Below are positions 18,831-35,587 of a DNA stretch of 64,000 bases, piece after piece; positions within the stretch are counted from its first letter, which is position 1; each line of letters opens with the position of its first letter. The position numbers and the translations under genes were made by a program. The stretch is from Gordonia paraffinivorans NBRC 108238 (GTDB lineage Bacteria > Actinomycetota > Actinomycetes > Mycobacteriales > Mycobacteriaceae): contig NZ_BAOQ01000023.1 of the NCBI RefSeq assembly GCF_000344155.1, positions 46,064 through 110,063 of the forward strand, written 5' to 3'. The notes beneath the pieces were generated by a model, which made no database searches, was not told where the DNA came from, and saw nothing but the letters and a program-made list of their open reading frames with translations.

Positions 18831-19909
18831 AGTCGATCGCCGCACCCCTGACGAAGCTCATCATCTTCGCGGTCGTCACGGTCGTCACCACCAGCCTGCT
18901 CGCGATCACCATCGCGAACGCCGGCGGCGACGGTGACGCGAAGTTCAAGGCCGTCTTCGACGACGCGACCCTGCTCAACCCGGGCGACGACGTGCGCATC
19001 GCCGGCGTCCGCGTGGGCCAGGTCGACAGCGTCGAGGTCTACGACCGGAACAAGGCGATGGTGACGTTCAACGTCGACCGCGACCGCCTGCCGGATGGCA
19101 CCCAGCTCTACATCCGCTACCGCAACCTGACCGGCCTGCGGTACCTCGCGCTCGAGCGTGGGGCCGGCGACCCGTCGAAGACAGTCCCCCAGGGCCACAC
19201 CTTCGGCCTCGGTGACGACGACACCTCGACGCACCCGCCGGTGAACCTGACCGCGCTGTTCAACGGGTTCCGGCCGCTGTTCCAGCAGCTGTCGGCCGAC
19301 GACGTGAACAAGCTGGCCGAACAGATCATGAAGGTCTTCGACGGGCAGGGCGGTTCCATCACCCGGCTGGTCAGCGACACCGCGGACCTGACCAACGCGA
19401 TCGCCGACAAGGACAAGGTCATCGGTGAGCTCATCGGCAACCTGACCAAGGTCCTCGACACCGTCAACCGCAACGACGAGCAGTTCACCAGTCTTCTCGA
19501 CAACACCGAGAAGCTCGTGACCGGACTTGCGGCACAACGCGGTTCGGTGGGCTCGGCGATCAGCTCGGTGTCGAATCTGACCTCGGTGACCGCGAACATC
19601 CTGGGGCAGACCCGACCGTCGATCCAGGGCGACATCGCCGGACTGAAGTCGCTCGCCGACGAGATCAACAAGCGCAACGACGACATCGAGGAGACCCTGA
19701 CCAATCTCCCGGTGAAGCTGCAGAAGGTCGGACGGGCCGCCACCTTCGGCTCCTGGTTCCAGTTCTACCTGTGCGGCATCGACGTCGTCGCCGGCAACGG
19801 CAAGTCTCCGCTGCTGACCCAGCCGCTGGTCCCGTTGCCCGATATCAACCATGTCCTGTACACCAGCGCGGCGACCCGCTGCTGGGCCGACGAGAAGCCA
19901 GGGGGGTGA
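18827..19909 (+). CDS. mceB: Mce family protein MceB
   Basis: The 360-residue protein has a membrane anchor at residues 8-28 and an MCE domain (NPGDDVRIAGVRVGQVDSVE, RYRNLTGLRYLALERG) followed by a helical region. It ends with a cysteine-containing segment (FYLCGIDVVAG...TRCWADEKPGG) that is typical of MceB. The ATG overlaps the mceA stop by four bases, showing translational coupling. It forms part of the hexameric Mce tunnel with the other subunits. Confidence 0.92.
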   Translation: MKSIAAPLTKLIIFAVVTVVTTSLLAITIANAGGDGDAKFKAVFDDATLLNPGDDVRIAGVRVGQVDSVEVYDRNKAMVTFNVDRDRLPDGTQLYIRYRNLTGLRYLALERGAGDPSKTVPQGHTFGLGDDDTSTHPPVNLTALFNGFRPLFQQLSADDVNKLAEQIMKVFDGQGGSITRLVSDTADLTNAIADKDKVIGELIGNLTKVLDTVNRNDEQFTSLLDNTEKLVTGLAAQRGSVGSAISSVSNLTSVTANILGQTRPSIQGDIAGLKSLADEINKRNDDIEETLTNLPVKLQKVGRAATFGSWFQFYLCGIDVVAGNGKSPLLTQPLVPLPDINHVLYTSAATRCWADEKPGG

Positions 19910-19914
19910 CCCAG

Positions 19915-21003
19915 ATGGCAGACGAGAACAGCACGAACGACGCCGGTGAGACCGGCGCCGCACAGCAGTCCGAGCAGCACCCCCATCGCCGTTTCGCGGG
20001 GCGGCGCAGCCCGGTCAGCATCGGCGCCATCGGCATCCTCATCATGGTGATGATGGGCCTGAGTGCCTTTTATCTGACCGATGTCCCGCTGCTGGGCGCG
20101 GGCGCGCGCTACACCGCGAAGTTCACCGAGGCCGCCGGACTGCGTCCCGGCAACGAGGTGCGCGTCGCGGGCGTGAAGGTCGGCGAGGTCGACAGCGTGA
20201 AACTCAACGGTGACCGCGTCGACGTCACCTTCAAGGTGCAGGACACCTGGATCGGTGACCAGACCCAGGCGTCGATCCAGATCAAGACGATCCTCGGTCA
20301 GAAGTACCTGGCGCTGAATCCGCGCGGCAGTAAGCCAGCCGATCCCGACGTCCCGCTGACCGACACGGTCGCGCCGTACGACGTGATCGAGGCGTTCTCC
20401 GCGGCGGCCGAGCAGATCGAGGACTTCGACAACAAGCAGCTCGCCGATTCGATGCGGGTCCTGTCGGACGCCTTCTCGGGCACTCCGGCCAACGCCGGTC
20501 CCGCGCTCGAAGGCCTGGCGCGACTGTCGAACACCATCGCCAGCCGCGACCAGGAGGTGCAGAAGCTCCTCGACGCGACCAAGCAGACCTCGAAGATCCT
20601 GGCCGACCGCAACGAGGAGTTCGTGCGCCTCATCGGCGGTGCGGGCCAACTCCTCGACGAGTTGAACAAGCGGCAGCAGTCGATCTCCGCGCTGCTCGCG
20701 TCCACGACCAGCCTCGGCGACTCGCTGAGCGGCATCGTCCGCGACAACGAGGAGCAGATCGGGCCGGCTCTCGACGCACTGAAGGGCGTGAACGAACTGC
20801 TGACCCGTCAGAACCAGAACATCCGCGACACGATCAAGTACATGGCGCCGTTCTACCGGCTCTACGCCAACGTGCTCGGCAACGGTCGCTGGTTCGACCA
20901 GGTCGTCGTGAACCTGCTGCCGCCGGCGCTGCCGCAACAGAACACCACGCGGCCGCCGAACAAGAAGGTCATGGAGAACAACGGCGGAACGGGGGCAGGC
21001 TGA
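19915..21003 (+). CDS. mceC: Mce family protein MceC
   Basis: The 362-residue protein starts at the ATG at 19915, five bases after mceB. It has an Arg/Gln-rich cytoplasmic tail of about 35 residues, a membrane segment (SIGAIGILIMVMMGLSAFYL), an MCE domain (LRPGNEVRVAGVKVGEVDSV, LGQKYLALNPRG) and a long helical region ending in a short Pro/Asn-rich tail. It belongs to the same importer complex. The stop overlaps the mceD start (ATGA pattern around 21003). Confidence 0.92.
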   Translation: MADENSTNDAGETGAAQQSEQHPHRRFAGRRSPVSIGAIGILIMVMMGLSAFYLTDVPLLGAGARYTAKFTEAAGLRPGNEVRVAGVKVGEVDSVKLNGDRVDVTFKVQDTWIGDQTQASIQIKTILGQKYLALNPRGSKPADPDVPLTDTVAPYDVIEAFSAAAEQIEDFDNKQLADSMRVLSDAFSGTPANAGPALEGLARLSNTIASRDQEVQKLLDATKQTSKILADRNEEFVRLIGGAGQLLDELNKRQQSISALLASTTSLGDSLSGIVRDNEEQIGPALDALKGVNELLTRQNQNIRDTIKYMAPFYRLYANVLGNGRWFDQVVVNLLPPALPQQNTTRPPNKKVMENNGGTGAG

Positions 21004-22397
21004 TGACGGCACCAGATCTGACGCAGACCGCCGGCCCGGGCCGTTGGTTCACCCCGCGGCACATCGTGGTCACGGTCTTCGCGATCATCGTCGCGCTGGT
21101 CGTGGCGGGTGTGGGCTGGTGGGCGTTCTCGAACATCGGCACCACCAAGATCACCGCGACCTTCAAGAGCACCGTCGGCATCTACTCCGGTTCCGACGTG
21201 CGCATCCTCGGTGTGGCCGTCGGCAAGGTGGATTCGGTGGAGCCGCAGGGTGACAAGGTCAAGGTCACGATGACCGTCGACCGCGGCATCACCCTCCCCG
21301 AGGACGTCCGCGCGGTGCAGGTGATCCCGTCGGTCGTCGCCGACCGTTTCGTGCAGCTCACCCCGGCCTACTCCGGTGGGCCGAAGGCGCCGCGCGACAT
21401 CACCCTCGGCGAGGACAAGACGATGGTGCCGGTGGAGGTCGACGAGCTCTACCGCAGCGTGAAGGAGCTGTCCGACGCCCTCGGTCCCGACGGCGCGAAC
21501 AAGACCGACGGCACCGGCCGCGTGGGTGCGGTGAGCGAGCTCGTCGCGACCGGCGCGGCGAACCTGCAGGGCAACGGCGAGAAGCTCGGCGCGGCCATCG
21601 AGAACCTGTCGAAGGCGTCCACCACGCTGAGCGATTCGCGCGGCAACCTGTTCGACACCGTCAAGAACCTCAACACCTTCGTCGGTGCGCTGCGCGAGAA
21701 CGACGCCCAGGTGCGTCAGTTCAACTCGCAGATGGCGTCGTTCAACCAGTTCCTCGCCGGCGAACGCCAGCAGCTCGCGTCCTCGCTGAACAAGCTGTCG
21801 ATCGCCCTGGGCGACGTGGCGGAGTTCCTCGAGGACAACCGCGAGCAGATCGGCGAGACGGTCCGCGACCTCAAGCCGACCACGCAGGCACTGCTCGACG
21901 AGAAGACCCACCTCAAGGAGGTCCTGACCGTCCTTCCGCTGGCGATGAACAACCTGATCAACGCCTACAACGCGGAGTCGGGCACGCTCGACCTGCGCCT
22001 GACGATCCCGGATCTGCAGGACCTGATCGGGGCCCAGTGCCGCCTGCTCGACCTCGGGCAGTTGCTGCCGGGCAACCCCCAGGCGACGCAGTTCTCCAAC
22101 ACCCTGCGTCCGTTGATCAACCAGTGTGAGGCGGTCGGCAAGCAGATCACCGACGGGGTGCTCGAGCCGATGCTGCCGGTGCTGCCCTTCGGCATCATGA
22201 GCGGCAACAAGCTCCAGAAGTACCCGGTGCCCGGCACGGTCCCCGGCAACCCGGACCCGCAGATCAACACGCCCGCGCCGTCGTCGGCGCGGAAGTCGAC
22301 ACCGAGGCCGGCGCCGTCCTCGAAGTCGCCGACCTCCAAGACGCCGGCGTCGAAGTCCGCGACCCCGACCACGAGCGCACCCCGGGGAGGCAACTGA
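21003..22397 (+). CDS. mceD: Mce family protein MceD
   Basis: The 464-residue protein has a membrane anchor at residues 20-42, an MCE domain (YSGSDVRILGVAVGKVDSVE, VVADRFVQLTPAYSGG) and a helical barrel-forming region. The C-terminus from about residue 405 is a low-complexity Pro/Ser/Lys/Thr tail that is probably disordered and exposed. The start overlaps the mceC stop by one base, and the stop overlaps the mceE start. Confidence 0.92.
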   Translation: MTAPDLTQTAGPGRWFTPRHIVVTVFAIIVALVVAGVGWWAFSNIGTTKITATFKSTVGIYSGSDVRILGVAVGKVDSVEPQGDKVKVTMTVDRGITLPEDVRAVQVIPSVVADRFVQLTPAYSGGPKAPRDITLGEDKTMVPVEVDELYRSVKELSDALGPDGANKTDGTGRVGAVSELVATGAANLQGNGEKLGAAIENLSKASTTLSDSRGNLFDTVKNLNTFVGALRENDAQVRQFNSQMASFNQFLAGERQQLASSLNKLSIALGDVAEFLEDNREQIGETVRDLKPTTQALLDEKTHLKEVLTVLPLAMNNLINAYNAESGTLDLRLTIPDLQDLIGAQCRLLDLGQLLPGNPQATQFSNTLRPLINQCEAVGKQITDGVLEPMLPVLPFGIMSGNKLQKYPVPGTVPGNPDPQINTPAPSSARKSTPRPAPSSKSPTSKTPASKSATPTTSAPRGGN

Positions 22398-23731
22398 TGA
22401 ACCGACGGTCCATGCGTATGGCGCTGGCCGGCGCGGTGCTCTCGTTGACGGTGATGGTGTCGGGCTGCATGTCCGGCGGCATCCAGTCGATCCCGCTCCC
22501 TGGCGGCGTCGACACCGGGTCGAACCCGCGCACCTACAAGATCCAGTTCGACGACGTGCTCGACCTGGTGCCGCAGTCGATGGTGAAGCAGAACGGCATC
22601 CCCGTCGGCCGCGTCACCAAGGTCGAGGTGCCGAAGGACGCCTGGTATGCCCAGGTCACGGTCCAGGTGAAGAACAGCGTCGATCTGTCCGACAAGGCCG
22701 AGGCCAGCGTTCAGCAGACCAATCTGCTCGGTGAGAAGTTCGTGGCGCTCAGCGAGCCCGAGGGCAGCCAGAACGCGCCGCGGCAGAATCCGTCGCAGCC
22801 GATCCCGGCGTCGCGCACCCGGACCGCCACTGACATAGAGCAGGTGCTCGGTGCGCTGGCGATGCTGCTCACCGGCGGCGGCATCAATCAACTGCAGCCG
22901 ATCGTGTCGGAGCTGAACAAGGCGCTCGACGGCCGCACCGACAAGGTGCGTGACCTGCTCGACGAGACCGAGGAGCTCATCGCGGGCCTCAACCGCCAGC
23001 GTGACGACATCATCACCGCGATCGACGGTCTCGCCGACCTGTCGGCGCGCGCCGAGAAGCAGACCACGCAGATCGACCGCATCCTCAAGCAGCTGCCCGA
23101 GGGCATCGAGGTGCTCGAGGAGCAGCGGCCGCAGTTCGTCGACCTGCTGACCAAGCTCGATCAGCTGGGTGAGGTGGGCACCGACATCCTCGGCAAGTCC
23201 CGCAAGGCGTTGATCAACGACCTGAAGGCGCTGCGCCCGGTGCTGACCGAGCTGGCCAAGGCCGCTCCGGACCTGATCACGGCGGCACCGCTGATGCTGA
23301 CGCTTCCGTTCCCGGACTGGATCCTGCCGGCGGTCAAGGGTGACTCGGTCAACCTGTTCATGACGCTCGACCTGCGCCTGCTCAACCAGCTCGAGGCGCT
23401 CGGCGTGGGGCAGGGGACCCCGAAGTACTCGCCGAATGCCCGCGTGAACGTGCCGGTCAACCCGCGCAACCCGTACTACGACGGCAACGGTCCGCGGTAC
23501 GGCTGGCCGACGATCACGCTGTTGCCGCCGGGACCGAACTGGCGGCCGGGGCCGAACACCCCGCCGTCGGGTGGTACCTACCCGGCATCGTTCTCGCGCT
23601 CGACCGCCCAGGGCACCGGCCCGATGCCGACCCCGGCGGTCCCCGGACAGGGATTCCTCGACGGTCCGCTGGCCGCGATGGGTCTCAAGCCCTCGACGTC
23701 CGGTCAGGCATCCTCAGGAGCAGGTCGATGA
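22397..23731 (+). CDS. mceE: Mce lipoprotein MceE (LprK-like)
   Basis: This 444-residue subunit has a lipoprotein signal: hydrophobic residues 8-22 end in VMVSGC, so Cys24 or nearby is probably lipidated. This is the normal state of MceE in mycobacteria. The MCE domain (VKQNGIPVGRVTKVEVP, TNLLGEKFVALSEPEG) and helical region follow, and the C-terminus is Pro/Gly-rich. It is expected to anchor the Mce assembly to the outer leaflet of the membrane. It overlaps its neighbours by one to four bases. Confidence 0.93.
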   Translation: MNRRSMRMALAGAVLSLTVMVSGCMSGGIQSIPLPGGVDTGSNPRTYKIQFDDVLDLVPQSMVKQNGIPVGRVTKVEVPKDAWYAQVTVQVKNSVDLSDKAEASVQQTNLLGEKFVALSEPEGSQNAPRQNPSQPIPASRTRTATDIEQVLGALAMLLTGGGINQLQPIVSELNKALDGRTDKVRDLLDETEELIAGLNRQRDDIITAIDGLADLSARAEKQTTQIDRILKQLPEGIEVLEEQRPQFVDLLTKLDQLGEVGTDILGKSRKALINDLKALRPVLTELAKAAPDLITAAPLMLTLPFPDWILPAVKGDSVNLFMTLDLRLLNQLEALGVGQGTPKYSPNARVNVPVNPRNPYYDGNGPRYGWPTITLLPPGPNWRPGPNTPPSGGTYPASFSRSTAQGTGPMPTPAVPGQGFLDGPLAAMGLKPSTSGQASSGAGR

Positions 23732-24969
23732 TCACGAAGTTCGTCAAGATCCAGCTCGCGGTGTTCGTCGTCGTCGGCCTCGTCGCGCTGGTCTACGTGG
23801 GTGCGAAGTACGCGCGGCTGGACAAGCTCGCGGGTGTGGGCATCTACACCGTCACCGCGGAGCTGCCCGACTCGGGCGGCATCTTCAGCAACGCCGAGGT
23901 CACCTACCTCGGCGTGCCGGTGGGCACCGTCGGCGCGCTGAACCTGACCAAGGACGGCGTGGACGTCGAGTTGCAGATCAACTCGGGCGCACCGAAGATC
24001 CCGGCGTCGGCGGTGGCCGTCGTCGCGTCGCGTTCGGCGATCGGTGAGCAGTACGTCGACCTGCAGCCGACCACCTCGTCGGGTCCGTACCTGAAGAACG
24101 GCGACGTGATCACCAAGTACCAGCTGCCCGAGCCGCTGGAGGACGTGGTCAAGTCGGCGATCGACTTCACCTCGTCGATCCCGGTCGAGGACCTGAACGT
24201 GGTCATCACCGAGCTCGGCAAGGCGTTCAACGGGCAGGGCGAGAACCTCACCCGCCTGGTGGACTCGCTGGGCAAGCTGTCGCGGGCCGGCGTCGACAAC
24301 CTCTCCGAGGTGGTCGGGCTGATCCAGGACTCCAACGTGGTCCTGGAGACGCAGGCCGACCAGTCCGACGCCATCCTGAGCTGGTCGCGCAACATCAACC
24401 TGATCACCGCGACCCTCGCGACGTCGGATCCCGATCTGCGGCGCCTGCTCACCACCGGCACGCTGTCGGCGACCCAGATCTCGGAGCTGATCCAGAAGAA
24501 CGGCAACGACATCTCCAAGGTCGTGAAGGACCTCGGCGAGGTGGCCCGGACGATCCAGCCGGTCACCTACAACACGTCGACCACCTTCGCGATGCTCTCG
24601 GCGCTGTCGGCGGGCAGCCACGCGCCGGCGCCGGGCGACGGTCAGATCCACTTCGGCGTCGTCCTGGAGACCAACAACCCGGTGTCGTGCACCAAGGGCT
24701 ACGAGGGCACGCAGGCGATCATCGCGGAGATGAAGCGCAAGAACCCGAACTTCGACGTCCACTACGACGAGTTCCCGTTCAACACCGAGGCCACCTGCAA
24801 GGTCCCGTTCGGCAATCCGACCGGTGTCCGCGGTGCGGAGCGCGCGCAGTACGCCAACCCGGCGTACCCTCAGCCGTGGGACAAGACGCCGAAGAAGGAC
24901 CCGGACAAGCTCAACCTCAACCCGATCGCCACGCAGCTCGCAGCGCTGCTCGGCGTCCGGCCCAAGTAA
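23728..24969 (+). CDS. mceF: Mce family protein MceF
   Basis: The 413-residue protein is the last MCE subunit. It has a membrane anchor at residues 5-28, an MCE domain (FSNAEVTYLGVPVGTVGALN, SAIGEQYVDLQPTTSSG), a helical region and a C-terminal cysteine-bearing domain (NPVSCTKGYEGTQ, EATCKVPFGNP). The ATG overlaps the mceE stop by four bases. About 80 bases separate it from the first accessory gene, the first real gap since mceG. Confidence 0.92.
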   Translation: MITKFVKIQLAVFVVVGLVALVYVGAKYARLDKLAGVGIYTVTAELPDSGGIFSNAEVTYLGVPVGTVGALNLTKDGVDVELQINSGAPKIPASAVAVVASRSAIGEQYVDLQPTTSSGPYLKNGDVITKYQLPEPLEDVVKSAIDFTSSIPVEDLNVVITELGKAFNGQGENLTRLVDSLGKLSRAGVDNLSEVVGLIQDSNVVLETQADQSDAILSWSRNINLITATLATSDPDLRRLLTTGTLSATQISELIQKNGNDISKVVKDLGEVARTIQPVTYNTSTTFAMLSALSAGSHAPAPGDGQIHFGVVLETNNPVSCTKGYEGTQAIIAEMKRKNPNFDVHYDEFPFNTEATCKVPFGNPTGVRGAERAQYANPAYPQPWDKTPKKDPDKLNLNPIATQLAALLGVRPK

Positions 24970-25048
24970 CGACGCGCCCATCCAGGTCCCGGCGCACCGC
25001 ATGTGCGGTACGTCGGGATTTGGGCTGCGCTCAGGAGTGATCGATACA

Positions 25049-25723
25049 GTGTCTGCGATGAGTGGCACCCCCGAGAAACCCGGCACCGCGCCCGGTTCGA
25101 CCCAGCCCGGCTCGACCCCGACCGCGGGGGAGGGGACCGGCGCACGCTCGGCGTTGCTGCGGGTCGTCCCGTTGGCACTGTCGGTCGTCGCGGTGATCGC
25201 GGCGCTCGTGTGCGTCGTGGTCTTCGCGATCAGCGCGAGTGACGCGACCGAGACCGAGACGGCCCGTGAGGACGCGACCCAGGCCGCCGAGCAGGCGGTC
25301 CTGAACATCACGACGATCGATCCGGCCGACCTCGACGAGTTCAAGCGACGCGTCGACGCCTCCCTCACCGGCCAGGCGAAGGACGAGGTCCTCGGCACCG
25401 GAGAGAGGAAGCCGGGGCAGCAACAGAACGTCCTCGAGATGCTGGCGGAGGCCGGCCCGGACGCCGCGAAGCTGTCCGCCCGCCTGTTGCGCAGCGCGCC
25501 GAGCGAGGTCAACGCCGAGGAGGAGAAGGCGAAGGTCCTCGTCTACGTCGTCACCACCCTGCAGCGGCCCGACCAGCCGCCGGTCGAGCAGACCCGCGGT
25601 TTCGACGTGAGCATGGTCAAGTCCGACGGTGCCTGGAAGGCCGAGAACGTCGTCGGACTCGAGGGAATCGAGTACGCCGATGCCGGCGGGGGCGCCGCAC
25701 CGGCGCCGGAAAGGGGCAACTGA
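25049..25723 (+). CDS. Mce-associated membrane protein (Mas-like) 1
   Basis: This protein of about 224 residues has a low-complexity Pro/Gly/Thr N-terminus, one membrane segment (VVPLALSVVAVIAALVCVVV) and an extracytoplasmic domain of the kind found in mce-associated proteins such as Rv0175 and Rv0177 of M. tuberculosis (DLDEFKRRVDASLTGQAKDE, DGAWKAENVVGLEG). These stabilise or assist Mce complexes. I prefer the GTG at 25049 because AGGAG lies 11 bases before it; an ATG at 25058 is also possible. The stop overlaps the next start. Confidence 0.8.
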   Translation: MSAMSGTPEKPGTAPGSTQPGSTPTAGEGTGARSALLRVVPLALSVVAVIAALVCVVVFAISASDATETETAREDATQAAEQAVLNITTIDPADLDEFKRRVDASLTGQAKDEVLGTGERKPGQQQNVLEMLAEAGPDAAKLSARLLRSAPSEVNAEEEKAKVLVYVVTTLQRPDQPPVEQTRGFDVSMVKSDGAWKAENVVGLEGIEYADAGGGAAPAPERGN

Positions 25724-26586
25724 TGGCGCGGACCCCGAAGAAGCCGACCGGTAGGAAGCAGCCGGAGAAGCGTCGGAAGACGCCGAAGATCGCCGGTCAC
25801 GCCGGCACCCGCCCGACGGACCGGGCCCCCGAGGTCGGTGGGGCAGAGGTCGCCGAGACCGAGGCCACCACCCGGCCCTCGTCGGAGACGACCGAGAGGT
25901 CCCGGTCGGAGACGACCTCCGAATCACCGTCGGAGACCTCGGCGGCCTCGGGCGCCGTCGACCTGTCCAAGCCCAAGGCCCGCCCCGTCGCCCGCGTCTC
26001 GACGCTGCGTCCGCGATCCGAGAGTGCCGACACCGGCGCGCAGCCACGCCAGACCCGCGGGCCCGGACGCCCGTCGCAGACCGGTGACCGTCGCTGGTGG
26101 GCACTTCCCGCCATCCTGGCCGGCGTGGCGGCGATCCTCGCCGCGCTCGCCATCGTACTGGCCTTCCAGCCGTGGCTCGGCTCCGACAAGGCGTTCATCG
26201 ACGCCAAGGCGACGTCGCAGCTGACATCGCAGGCGCAGCAACGTATCTGCGCGATCTTCGGATACGAGTACACCGAGCTCGACGCCTGGCAGAAGCGCGC
26301 GCAGAACGCCCTGACCGGCAAGGCCCGCGAGGAGTTCGACAAGTCCTTCAAGGCCCAGCGGGACCTGATCACCCAGACCAAGACCGGCGCCGAGTGCCGG
26401 GTCGACGCGATCGGCGTCCGCGACCTCACCGGCGGCGGTGACGGCGCGCACGCGTCGGTCATCGCGAACCTGGTGATCAGCGAGACGCAGAACAGCATCG
26501 CCACCAACAGCGGTGCGCCGCGCGCCCAGTTCGCCATGGTCAAGGAGGGTGACACGTGGCGGATCGAGGCGGTCGAGCCCTTCTAG
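25723..26586 (+). CDS. Mce-associated membrane protein (Mas-like) 2
   Basis: The 287-residue protein has a long, probably disordered basic and Ser/Thr-rich cytoplasmic region (residues 1-120), one membrane segment at about 127-147 (LPAILAGVAAILAALAIVLA) and a small extracytoplasmic domain (AREEFDKSFKAQRDLITQTK, VKEGDTWRIEAVEPF). The layout matches mce-associated proteins. Its ATG overlaps the stop of the previous gene by one base. It is the last gene of the mce transcription unit. Confidence 0.8.
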   Translation: MARTPKKPTGRKQPEKRRKTPKIAGHAGTRPTDRAPEVGGAEVAETEATTRPSSETTERSRSETTSESPSETSAASGAVDLSKPKARPVARVSTLRPRSESADTGAQPRQTRGPGRPSQTGDRRWWALPAILAGVAAILAALAIVLAFQPWLGSDKAFIDAKATSQLTSQAQQRICAIFGYEYTELDAWQKRAQNALTGKAREEFDKSFKAQRDLITQTKTGAECRVDAIGVRDLTGGGDGAHASVIANLVISETQNSIATNSGAPRAQFAMVKEGDTWRIEAVEPF

Positions 26587-26738
26587 ACCGCCTCCGGGCC
26601 GGTGAGGTCGGGGACAGATTCGCGAAATTGGCGCGTACCGCTTGACGTTTGGGCGTCGGCGGGCCAGTCTGTCTCCAGCGATCGACGTGCAGGCAGCCAC
26701 CCGCGCGCACATCGCTTCCAGATCGATCTCAGACGGGC

Positions 26739-26769
26739 TTGACAAAGTACGTCTATTTTCTGCTACTGT
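26739..26769 (+). promoter_or_regulatory. Candidate rpoB promoter
   Basis: TTGACA at 26739-26744 is a consensus -35 and TACTGT at 26764-26769 is a plausible -10, with a 19-base spacer that is slightly long. It lies about 165 bases before the rpoB start in a 345-base gap (26587-26931) that holds no gene. A long 5' leader before rpoB is usual in mycobacteria. Confidence 0.5.
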
Positions 26770-26931
26770 TGGACGTTGCGCTGGCTGCCTCCTGTCCATC
26801 TACCGATCCTTCTACGGCCACCTTGTTGTGTGTGCTGGTGTGATCGCCGATCTCAGGGTGTCACCAGCGAACGGCCCATCAAGCCACCACACATCTAGGT
26901 TGTGAATAACGTCGTGTTGGAAGGACGCATC

Positions 26932-30420
<3,489 letters not shown>

Positions 30421-30510
30421 TTGATCCTCACCAACTCGGGCCGGGTTGCCGGTCGTCCGTCACGGCCGGCAGCCCGACCCACTGACAACAGAGCTCTGGA
30501 AAGGTAACAA

Positions 30511-34467
<3,957 letters not shown>

Positions 34468-34480
34468 GCCGCAAGATGGC

Positions 34481-34519
34481 TGAAAAGCCCTCGCACTCGT
34501 TGAGTGCGAGGGCTTTTCA
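34481..34519. terminator. Perfect bidirectional terminator after rpoC
   Basis: The 18-base arm at 34481-34498 (TGAAAAGCCCTCGCACTC) is fully complementary to 34502-34519 with a GTT loop. The A-run on the left and the T-run on the right make a working U-tract in both directions. It can therefore stop rpoC from the left and the hydrolase gene at 34530 from the right. Confidence 0.9.
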
Positions 34520-34529
34520 CTGTTCGGGT

Positions 34530-35534
34530 TCAGCGCACGGGGAGAGTGGTGACGGTTCGCGTCGCGAGCAACAGGTCGTAGTAGCGGCCACCGGGGTAGT
34601 AGGTCGGGGTCACCGTGCCGGCCACCATGTCCGACGACCATCCGGTCGCCAGGGCGTGGATGACCCGACCGTTCCGGGGGCGGGGCGCGGCGAGTTCCGA
34701 CAGTTCCCCGATCAGGTCGGTCGAGGTGCCCTCGGCGTCGATGTGGATGCCGGTCACCAGGCGCACGCCGAGGAAATCCTGTCGCGTCGTCCGCTGCAGC
34801 ACGGCCACCCCGGACTCGAACGAGTTGGAGATCGACGGCTGCGAGGCGATCACCCGGATCGGAAGCCCGTCGACGCCGAGAGATGCTGCGGCCGAGGTGA
34901 AGTGCGTCCCGAAGAACGAGTTGACCGGATCGAACAGCACGAGTCCGGACAGGCGCCGATAGGCGGCCGGGTCCGAGCGGCGAAGCGCGTCGGCCGCCAC
35001 CAGCACGAACTCGCCTCCCGCAGAATGTCCGGCGAAGACCATCCGGTACGGCATCGCCACGTCGGGCCGGTGCGCGGCTTCGCGAGCGCGCCGAAGGCTT
35101 GATGCGAGCGGACTGCCGGTCTGGGCGCCCGAGCCGAACACCCCGCCGACTGTGCGGGCGAAGGCTGCGTTGTCGGCGATGTTGTACGCGACGGCGCATC
35201 CACCGAGGTTGACCGAGTCCAGCGTCGGGCCGACGACGAGGAAGCCTGCGGTCGCGTACGAACGAGCGAGGGCGTCGAGGTTGGCCGCGGTCCGGGAGAA
35301 GCCGTGCTGGAGCCACACCAGGGCTGTGGGTCGGCCGGGTGGGAAGTACCAGCGGGCGGCGACCCGAACGGGTTTGCCGGCGCATTCGGTGGTGATGTGG
35401 GACGTCGACATGGCCACACCCTGTTGGGGGACCGGCGCGGCCACGACCGTTGCGGATGCCAGGCCGAAGAAGACGACAATCGTTGCGAGAACCGCGATCA
35501 CAGGCGCGCGGAACCTTCTCCCCGTCATCCGCAC
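34530..35534 (-). CDS. Secreted alpha/beta hydrolase
   Basis: The 334-residue protein has a signal peptide (basic MRMTGRRFR, hydrophobic APVIAVLATIVVFFGLASA, then AAP) and an alpha/beta hydrolase domain. The oxyanion segment is LVWLQHGFSRTAAN, the nucleophile elbow is VFAGHSAGGEF and a later GRVIHALATGWS may carry the catalytic histidine. It is probably an exported esterase, lipase or PET-hydrolase-like enzyme. The substrate is not predictable. The gene ends 11 bases from the shared terminator; an ATG two codons in is an alternative start. Confidence 0.8.
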   Translation of the reverse strand: MRMTGRRFRAPVIAVLATIVVFFGLASATVVAAPVPQQGVAMSTSHITTECAGKPVRVAARWYFPPGRPTALVWLQHGFSRTAANLDALARSYATAGFLVVGPTLDSVNLGGCAVAYNIADNAAFARTVGGVFGSGAQTGSPLASSLRRAREAAHRPDVAMPYRMVFAGHSAGGEFVLVAADALRRSDPAAYRRLSGLVLFDPVNSFFGTHFTSAAASLGVDGLPIRVIASQPSISNSFESGVAVLQRTTRQDFLGVRLVTGIHIDAEGTSTDLIGELSELAAPRPRNGRVIHALATGWSSDMVAGTVTPTYYPGGRYYDLLLATRTVTTLPVR

Positions 35535-35587
35535 AGTTTATGGCCGAGTCGGACGGCGCGGGTGCGGTTCGTCGAGGGCGGACGGGC

